Below, piece by piece: positions 59,220 to 64,000 of a stretch of DNA of 64,000 nucleotides. How positions within the stretch are numbered: position 1 is the first letter of the stretch; every line of letters starts with the position of its first letter. The notes under the pieces were generated by a model. The model saw only the letters and a list, made by a program, of their open reading frames with translations, did no database searches and had not been told where the DNA came from. This DNA comes from Myxococcus sp. RHSTA-1-4 (lineage in GTDB: Bacteria > Myxococcota > Myxococcia > Myxococcales > Myxococcaceae): positions 44,472 through 108,471 of the forward strand of contig NZ_JAIQDG010000037.1 in assembly GCF_020037125.1 (NCBI RefSeq), read 5' to 3'. The position numbers and the translations under genes are program-made.

Positions 59220-60104
59220 TCAGGCCTGCTGCTTCTGGGCCCGGGACAGGGCGTGGAAGTAGACGTCCTCCAGGTCGGGGCTCGCGGGCTCGAAGCCCGG
59301 CGGCGCGCTCTCCGCGTGGACGTGGACGAGGCGCTGCCCGGCGACGCGGCGCACGGCGATGACCTCCAATTCCTTCATCAGCGCGTCCAGCTCCTCCTGC
59401 GAGGAGATGAAGCGCTTCCACACGCGCTGGCTCAGCGCGTCCACGAGCTTCAGCGGGTGGCCGCTGAGCACGACGTTTCCGTGGGCGAGGATGGCCATGT
59501 TCTGGCAGAGGTCCGCCACGTCCGAGACGATGTGCGTGGACAGCAGCACCACGACGTCGGTGCTGATCTCCGCCAGCAGGTTGTGGAAGCGGAAGCGCTC
59601 GGCGGGGTCGAGGCCGGCGGTGGGCTCGTCGACGATGAGGAGCTTCGGGTTGCCGAGCAGCGCCTGGGCGATGCCGAAGCGCTGCTTCATGCCGCCCGAG
59701 AAGCCGCCCAGCCGGCGGTCCCGGTGGTCCCAGAGGTTGGTCTTCTGGAGGAGGGCCTTCACCGCGTCATGGCGGGGGCCGCGCTTCGACAGCCCCTTGA
59801 GCTGGGCGAGGTGGTCGAGCATGTCCCAGGCCGTCACCTTGGGGTACACGCCGAAGTCCTGGGGCAGGTAGCCGAGCACCTCGCGCAGGCGGTCCTTGTC
59901 GCGGCGCAGGTCGATGCCGTCGAAGGTCATGGTGCCCGTGTCCACGTCCTGCAGCGTGGCGATGCTGCGCATCAGCGTGGACTTGCCGGCGCCGTTGGGA
60001 CCGAGCAGGCCGAACATGCCGCGGGGGATGGTGAGATTCACACCCTGCAACGCGCGAGTGCCGTTGGGGTAGGTCTTCGACACGCCTTCGAGTCTGAGCT
60101 CCAT
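59220..60104 (-). CDS. ABC transporter ATP-binding protein
   Basis: 294 aa. Walker A GLLGPNGAGKSTLMRS, Q-loop YLPQDFGVY, signature GFSGGMKQRFGIAQAL, Walker B LLIVDEPTAGLDP, H-loop LLSTHIVSDV. ATG 60104 (MELRLEGVSKTYPNG) is the family start; frames reaching 60176 lack support. With the permease/M1 fusion it forms a two-gene export or envelope-remodelling unit. The substrate is unknown. Confidence 0.93.
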   Translation of the reverse strand: MELRLEGVSKTYPNGTRALQGVNLTIPRGMFGLLGPNGAGKSTLMRSIATLQDVDTGTMTFDGIDLRRDKDRLREVLGYLPQDFGVYPKVTAWDMLDHLAQLKGLSKRGPRHDAVKALLQKTNLWDHRDRRLGGFSGGMKQRFGIAQALLGNPKLLIVDEPTAGLDPAERFRFHNLLAEISTDVVVLLSTHIVSDVADLCQNMAILAHGNVVLSGHPLKLVDALSQRVWKRFISSQEELDALMKELEVIAVRRVAGQRLVHVHAESAPPGFEPASPDLEDVYFHALSRAQKQQA

Positions 60105-60273
60105 GGGCCCAACCCTAGCCCATCCTCCAGGGCGGGGGCGCGCGGGGCACGGGGCCGCCAGGCCAGAGCTCACCATGACGCCACGGCGGGGACGCGTCGG
60201 GGCCGCTGTGACGTATCGGGCCTCGATGCGACGGGTCGTTCGAGAATCGTGTGCGTTCGTCTAGCATGCGGCC

Positions 60274-61512
60274 ATGCCCTTCCCTTGCCGGACCTCCGCC
60301 GTGGCGCTCGCCTGGGTGCTCTGCGCCTGCGGCGAGGGTGAGCCGGTGATGCTGGAAGCGGTGGCCGCCGACTGTGGGAGCGGTCCGGCGCAGCACCTGG
60401 ACCGGCTGCCGTCGGGGAGCATGGTGCTCAACGCGTACTTCCTCCAGGAGGAGGCGGCGCGCGACGTGAGGCGGGGGCTGGCGGAGTCTCCCGCGCTGGA
60501 AGAGGTGCTGGCCAAGGCCTCCGCGCTGGGCGTGCGGGCGCTGCGGACCAATGGCCACAACGACGCGGCGGAGAAGGTGGGGGACAGCGCCATCCAGGTG
60601 GCGCCGCTCCAGTACGACGAGGTGGCGCTCGTCGGGTTGGACCGGGTGCTGGCTCGCGCGCGGGCGCATGGCGTGCGGCTGGTGCTGACGCTGGGCAACT
60701 ACTGGGACGCGTATGGTGGGGCGCGGCGGTACGTGGAGTGGGCGGGGCTGCCCCGGCCGGTGGAAGGCGATTCGCGCTTCTTCACGGAGCCGGCGGTGGT
60801 GGCGCACTACAAGGCGCACGTGGCGGAGCTGCTGAACCGGGTGAACACGGTGGACGGCATCCGGTACGGCGACCACCCGGCGGTGCTCGCGTGGGAACTG
60901 CTCAACGAGCCGCGCGGGCGGGGGCTGGACAAGGAGGGCGTGCGGCTGCGCGCGTGGATTGATGACGTGGCGCGCGAGGTGAAGGCCCACGCGCCCGGGC
61001 ACTGGGTGGGCACGGGCGAGGAGGGCTTCGAGCCGTCACCGGAGGGCTACGACGCGCCCTTCTGGGCGGCGGTGGGCACGACGATGCTGCGGACGCCGGG
61101 CTCCAGCTTCGCGCGGAACACGGCGTCGCCGTTCATCGACTTCGCGTCGGTGCACTTCTACCCGGAGGCGTGGGGGCTGGACGGCCCGGGTACGGCGGTG
61201 GCGGGGGCGAAGTGGATTACCGAGCACGCGGAGATTGCTCGGGGGCTGGGCAAGCCGCTGCTGGTGGGTGAGCTGGGGCTACGCAACGAGGGCGACCTGG
61301 ACCTGTCACAGCGCCGTGCGCTGTATCGCGGCTGGCTGGAGTGCATGCGCGAGCAGGGCGTGGGGGCCGGGGCGCTGTGGATGTTCGCCAACGACGCGCG
61401 GCCGGATGCCTGGGACGCGCACACGTTCTACTTCCGCGACGGCACCGCGCCCGAGGACCCGGTGAACCGCTACGCGGACCTGATCATCGAGGCCGCCGCG
61501 GCGGCGCGGTGA
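60274..61512 (+). CDS. Glycoside hydrolase family 5-type lipoprotein
   Basis: 412 aa. Lipoprotein-like signal (AVALAWVLCAC). A TIM-barrel of the GH5/mannanase type follows: ALRTNGHNDAAE, LVLTLGNYWDAYGG, acid/base WELLNEPRGRG, SVHFYPEAWGL, nucleophile LLVGELGLRNEGDL, and ALWMFANDARPDAWDAHTFY. It is likely a surface beta-mannanase-like polysaccharide hydrolase; the exact sugar cannot be told. It is divergent from the ABC genes. Confidence 0.85.
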   Translation: MPFPCRTSAVALAWVLCACGEGEPVMLEAVAADCGSGPAQHLDRLPSGSMVLNAYFLQEEAARDVRRGLAESPALEEVLAKASALGVRALRTNGHNDAAEKVGDSAIQVAPLQYDEVALVGLDRVLARARAHGVRLVLTLGNYWDAYGGARRYVEWAGLPRPVEGDSRFFTEPAVVAHYKAHVAELLNRVNTVDGIRYGDHPAVLAWELLNEPRGRGLDKEGVRLRAWIDDVAREVKAHAPGHWVGTGEEGFEPSPEGYDAPFWAAVGTTMLRTPGSSFARNTASPFIDFASVHFYPEAWGLDGPGTAVAGAKWITEHAEIARGLGKPLLVGELGLRNEGDLDLSQRRALYRGWLECMREQGVGAGALWMFANDARPDAWDAHTFYFRDGTAPEDPVNRYADLIIEAAAAAR

Positions 61513-61591
61513 GGACCATAGCCGTCGGGGCGTGCTGGCATACTCCAGGGCGGGCCGTGACCCACAGAGCCCTCACTTGAAAGACGTGACC

Positions 61592-62497
61592 ATGCGACTC
61601 CGCGCCTGCGCCGCACTTCTACTCATTCTCTCGGCATGCGCTACGTCGGCACCGAGCCCAAGAGAGCCGGCGACCCGGAACCCGAGGATCGCCAACCTCC
61701 ACAGAGCGGCGACGCTGCCGTGGGCGGATGGCGGGCGATGCGTGGTGCGGGAGGCATCCAACGAATGGGCCGTGCTTGTGGAACGGTGCTATCACGCGCT
61801 CGACCATGAGAGGATCCAGTTTCGCGATGTCACTGGAAGATGCTCTGTCGCCTCGGCGGGTGCTGCGGCTTTGGGATTGGGAGTCTGCATCCTGATAGCG
61901 CCCGAGATCGTCGTCGGAGCTGTGATTGTCACAGGCGTTGTGGTGGTGGCAGTCGCGATCAAAGAGGAGTTGGATGTATATCGAAGGGCATCCCGTGAGA
62001 GTGCGAAGCCTGAGACCCAAACGCGGCCATCCAATGAGCAGGAGCGTTTGGCGCACCGAAAACCCAATCCGGAAGGGTTGGGTAGGGACTTGTTTCCCCC
62101 AGACCCGCCAGAATCCCTAGAACGAGAGCGCCGCCCGGAGTGCGTTCCCAAGCGCGTTCCACCCAAGGGCGGGAACGCCTTGCACAACTGGTGTGCCGAC
62201 AACGTGCCGTTCAATGCCTTCCGTGGTGCTAATGCGCTCGTCAACGGCAAGGCATTCGACGCGCTGCAAGTTGTCGCGGGCGTGCTTTGGGAAGTGAAGA
62301 CAGATAATTTTGACGCGTACCCGCTCGAACTCCAGGCGGTTGTCGTCAGAAAACAGGTGAGGGAGCCGCGGCGCGAGCGTGACCTCGCAGCGGCTTGCGG
62401 ATTTGATTTCCACGTCGGGGTGCGGAGCGCTGCGCACAAGGCCGCACTGGAATTTGAGGATGACACCCTCAGGGTCGTTGTCATGGATTGGTGTTGA
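61592..62497 (+). CDS. Lipoprotein with C-terminal nuclease-like toxin domain (DUF6310-like; SitA-like)
   Basis: 301 aa. Lipoprotein signal MRLRACAALLLILSAC (Cys16). A Gly/Val-rich hydrophobic segment (about 87-125, VASAGAAALGLGVCILIAPE onward) is followed by a polar linker and a C-terminal domain (about 195-301: HNWCADNVPFNAFRGANALV; GFDFHVGVRSAAHKAALEFE). That domain has Asp223 and Glu234-Val-Lys236 (WEVKTDN), the D...ExK signature of PD-(D/E)xK nucleases. The next gene starts one base after its stop. GC3 is visibly lower than in neighbours. In M. xanthus, lipoprotein toxins of this shape (SitA) pass between cells by outer-membrane exchange; assignment here is inference. Confidence 0.72.
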   Translation: MRLRACAALLLILSACATSAPSPREPATRNPRIANLHRAATLPWADGGRCVVREASNEWAVLVERCYHALDHERIQFRDVTGRCSVASAGAAALGLGVCILIAPEIVVGAVIVTGVVVVAVAIKEELDVYRRASRESAKPETQTRPSNEQERLAHRKPNPEGLGRDLFPPDPPESLERERRPECVPKRVPPKGGNALHNWCADNVPFNAFRGANALVNGKAFDALQVVAGVLWEVKTDNFDAYPLELQAVVVRKQVREPRRERDLAAACGFDFHVGVRSAAHKAALEFEDDTLRVVVMDWC

Positions 62498-62498
62498 A

Positions 62499-63260
62499 AT
62501 GTCAGGTACGCCCAATTTCATCGGCATCATTGTCTACGCGCCTGCGCTCGTGCGCGGCGATAGCCGTCCTCTCGCTGTTGTTCGTGGATTGGAGGGGGCG
62601 TTTCCCGGCTTGCGTCTGGACTGGACGATTTCAGACGAGGGGAAGCTAGTCCCGTTGCAGCAGCGTGACTCTTGGGTCGGTCAAGAGATGCCTGAAGGTG
62701 ATGGTTTTCCTCTCGTCTGCAACGGCGACGAAGGCTTCCGCGTGACGCTCCACGGGATGGAGATAGCAGCGCGCAGCGGGCCGGGAGGTCGGCCGCTGTT
62801 CGACGTTCACGCGCACTTGCCACAGGACGCGGCAGGCATCGCGGCGGCAGCGAATTCGCTGGAGGCTATAGCGGAATGCTCGCGTGCGTTTTGGGGTCAT
62901 GCGACGCCGTTCAACGCTGGCGTGGAAATCTCGCGCCAGACGGTCCACCCCCGACGTAAGCAGGGAGTCCCGCCGCGCGGGTTGCCAGCACTCAAGCTCC
63001 GTGAGGACATCCGCTCTCCTGAGATTCCGCATTACCTGGGATGGTTGAACTATTGGTCTGCCGATGCCGCGCAGGCCATCGGTTTCCCGGACCCGGCTCG
63101 GGACGCGGACCTGCTCTCACGGGCGCGGCGCACGGCGACGGGCGGGTGGGTCGTGCAGCTCACCGATGCGCCGCTCGATCTCGACAACCCCGCCCACCTG
63201 GACGCGCTCCTGCGGGCCTATGCGCGCTTCCCGGAGATCGGGGGGCGCGCAGCGCCTTGA
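62499..63260 (+). CDS. DUF5953-like protein, candidate immunity protein
   Basis: 253 aa, soluble, no signal peptide. It opens MSGTPNFIGIIVYAPALVRG and has YLGWLNYWSADAAQAIGFPD, then VVQLTDAPLDLDNPAHLDAL. I believe it belongs to DUF5953, which often sits beside DUF6310 genes in myxobacteria; this is from memory. ATG 62499 is one base after the stop of the putative toxin, so both are made together, as expected for a toxin-immunity pair. The first half has the same lower GC3 as the toxin gene. Confidence 0.65.
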   Translation: MSGTPNFIGIIVYAPALVRGDSRPLAVVRGLEGAFPGLRLDWTISDEGKLVPLQQRDSWVGQEMPEGDGFPLVCNGDEGFRVTLHGMEIAARSGPGGRPLFDVHAHLPQDAAGIAAAANSLEAIAECSRAFWGHATPFNAGVEISRQTVHPRRKQGVPPRGLPALKLREDIRSPEIPHYLGWLNYWSADAAQAIGFPDPARDADLLSRARRTATGGWVVQLTDAPLDLDNPAHLDALLRAYARFPEIGGRAAP

Positions 63261-63332
63261 CCCCATCAGCTCGGGGCACCCCTGCGCGCGTGCCGGCGAT
63301 GGCAGGGTGCCCATCCGGGAGGTCATGCACCA

Positions 63333-64000
63333 TTGCTGCAACCTATACGATTGGCCCTTGCGCTCGTGCTCTTCTGGGGAGCTGTGCCGCGAGCCGAAGC
63401 GGCCCCGGGGCGCACGAAGCGAGAGCGGCCCGTTGCTGTCGTCGGGAACCCGGCCGAGCCGTTGCCCGAGATTCGCCTCGAAGCGGCGTCGCCGACGTGG
63501 CTGTTCTTCCCGACGGCGATCGCGGAGAACACGCTGACGGTCGACGAGCAGCCGCGAACCGTCGACACGGCGGCGGTCCCGGGCGGCGGGTCGCGGATTC
63601 GGGTGCTCGACGTAGGAAAACGCTCGATCATCGTTCAAGCCGTGGAGGATCTCCGGCCGGGTGAGCGCCACGAACTCGCGGTCTTCTTCGCGGATGGGCG
63701 CGCACCGGCACGGGCCGCGTTCGTGCTCGTGACCGACCCGGCCGAAGTGGACGCACGGATCGTCGTGGAACGCCGCGAGCCGACCGCCGCTTGCCCTGCC
63801 GAAGCGCCGCGCCCCCCTCCCGGGCCGGAAGACTGCGTGATGCTGGGCTACGTGACAAGGAAGGGCGTTCAGACAGGCCCGGTTGATGATGCGTCCAACG
63901 AAGCGGGGGGGGCTGCGGTCGAAGTGTTGACGCGCACGTCTGCTGATGGGCGAGCAAGCCGGCTGGTTGATGGGCATCCGTCAGGAGCAGGCGGGCCGTC
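63333..64000 (+). CDS. DUF2381 (TIGR02268) family protein, 3' end outside window
   Basis: 222 codons visible. TTG 63333, with GGGAGG 10 bases upstream, opens a signal peptide (RLALALVLFWGAVPRAEA). Then IRLEAASPTWLFFPTAIAE, IRVLDVGKRSIIVQAVEDL, RPGERHELAVFFADGRAPAR and AAFVLVTDPAEVDARIVVER match the Myxococcus DUF2381 paralogous family of exported proteins. Function unknown. It begins 72 bases after the candidate immunity gene on the same strand. Confidence 0.75.
   Translation, partial: MLQPIRLALALVLFWGAVPRAEAAPGRTKRERPVAVVGNPAEPLPEIRLEAASPTWLFFPTAIAENTLTVDEQPRTVDTAAVPGGGSRIRVLDVGKRSIIVQAVEDLRPGERHELAVFFADGRAPARAAFVLVTDPAEVDARIVVERREPTAACPAEAPRPPPGPEDCVMLGYVTRKGVQTGPVDDASNEAGGAAVEVLTRTSADGRASRLVDGHPSGAGGP

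Noticed and set aside
63041..63664. Alternative frame overlapping the end of the candidate immunity gene and the DUF2381 gene
   Set aside because: The frame starting at TTG 63333 gives a signal peptide and DUF2381 motifs; this one gives Arg/Ala-rich sequence and runs through the stop of the previous gene.
1..64000. tRNA, rRNA, prophage, insertion sequence or CRISPR array
   Set aside because: I looked for tRNA cloverleaf pieces, transposase or integrase motifs and regular spacer repeats and found none convincing. A tRNA scan and a repeat finder would settle it.

Overview
The window is chromosomal DNA from a Myxococcus-like myxobacterium (Myxococcaceae: Myxococcus, Corallococcus or Pyxidicoccus; species cannot be fixed from sequence alone). 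The evidence is very high GC with strong GC3 bias, the complete Frz chemosensory cluster with its known flanking genes (frzS, the rpoE1 pair, ald, phr), and lineage-restricted families: DUF2378/TIGR02265, DUF2381/TIGR02268 and a DUF6310/DUF5953-like pair.

Region 1 (1-16.4 kb) controls motility reversals. Leftward run frzS (cut by the window edge), an anti-sigma-like gene, ECF sigma rpoE1 and alanine dehydrogenase. A rightward radical SAM gene converges on frzZ (double response regulator). Divergent from frzZ is the tightly packed operon frzA-frzB-frzCD-frzE-frzG-frzF: two CheW-like couplers, a soluble receptor, a CheA-CheY hybrid kinase, a methylesterase and a methyltransferase with TPRs. A small PHA-system protein and a class II photolyase follow on the opposite strand.

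Region 2 (16.6-34.3 kb) is mixed housekeeping and envelope: a Pro/Gln-rich exported membrane protein, DUF1015, a tRNA-type N6-adenine methyltransferase, a TetR regulator convergent with an amidohydrolase, an ABC-2 exporter operon, hemB, an overlapping DUF4177-like/RDD/double ATP-grasp operon, an AraC regulator, a beta-barrel protein, a P1 (S58) peptidase and a 38-residue very basic protein.

Region 3 (34.3-49.6 kb) is accessory: an AI-2E-type permease, exported and lipoprotein genes with hairpins abutting their start codons, a three-gene operon of RNA ligase / unknown protein / AbiEii-like nucleotidyltransferase, a secreted EEP-fold plus lamin-tail lipoprotein, a decayed metallophosphoesterase-HEAT gene beside a 65-bp duplication, an ECF sigma/anti-sigma operon, a membrane metallophosphoesterase, an FKBP lipoprotein and a cNMP-binding protein.

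Region 4 (49.6-64 kb) holds an EF-G paralogue behind a long leader, a spermidine-synthase-fold protein, a DEAD-box helicase with a hairpin-rich leader, a DUF2378 protein, an ABC ATPase with a 1200-residue permease/M1-peptidase fusion, a GH5-type lipoprotein, and then a lower-GC3 pair resembling a lipoprotein nuclease toxin with its immunity protein (SitA/SitI-like), followed by the start of a DUF2381 gene.

The most interesting leads are the RNA ligase/AbiEii operon, the lipoprotein toxin-immunity pair, and a recurring arrangement in which a hairpin sequesters the Shine-Dalgarno sequence or sits directly against the start codon. No tRNA, rRNA, CRISPR array, insertion sequence or prophage was recognised.
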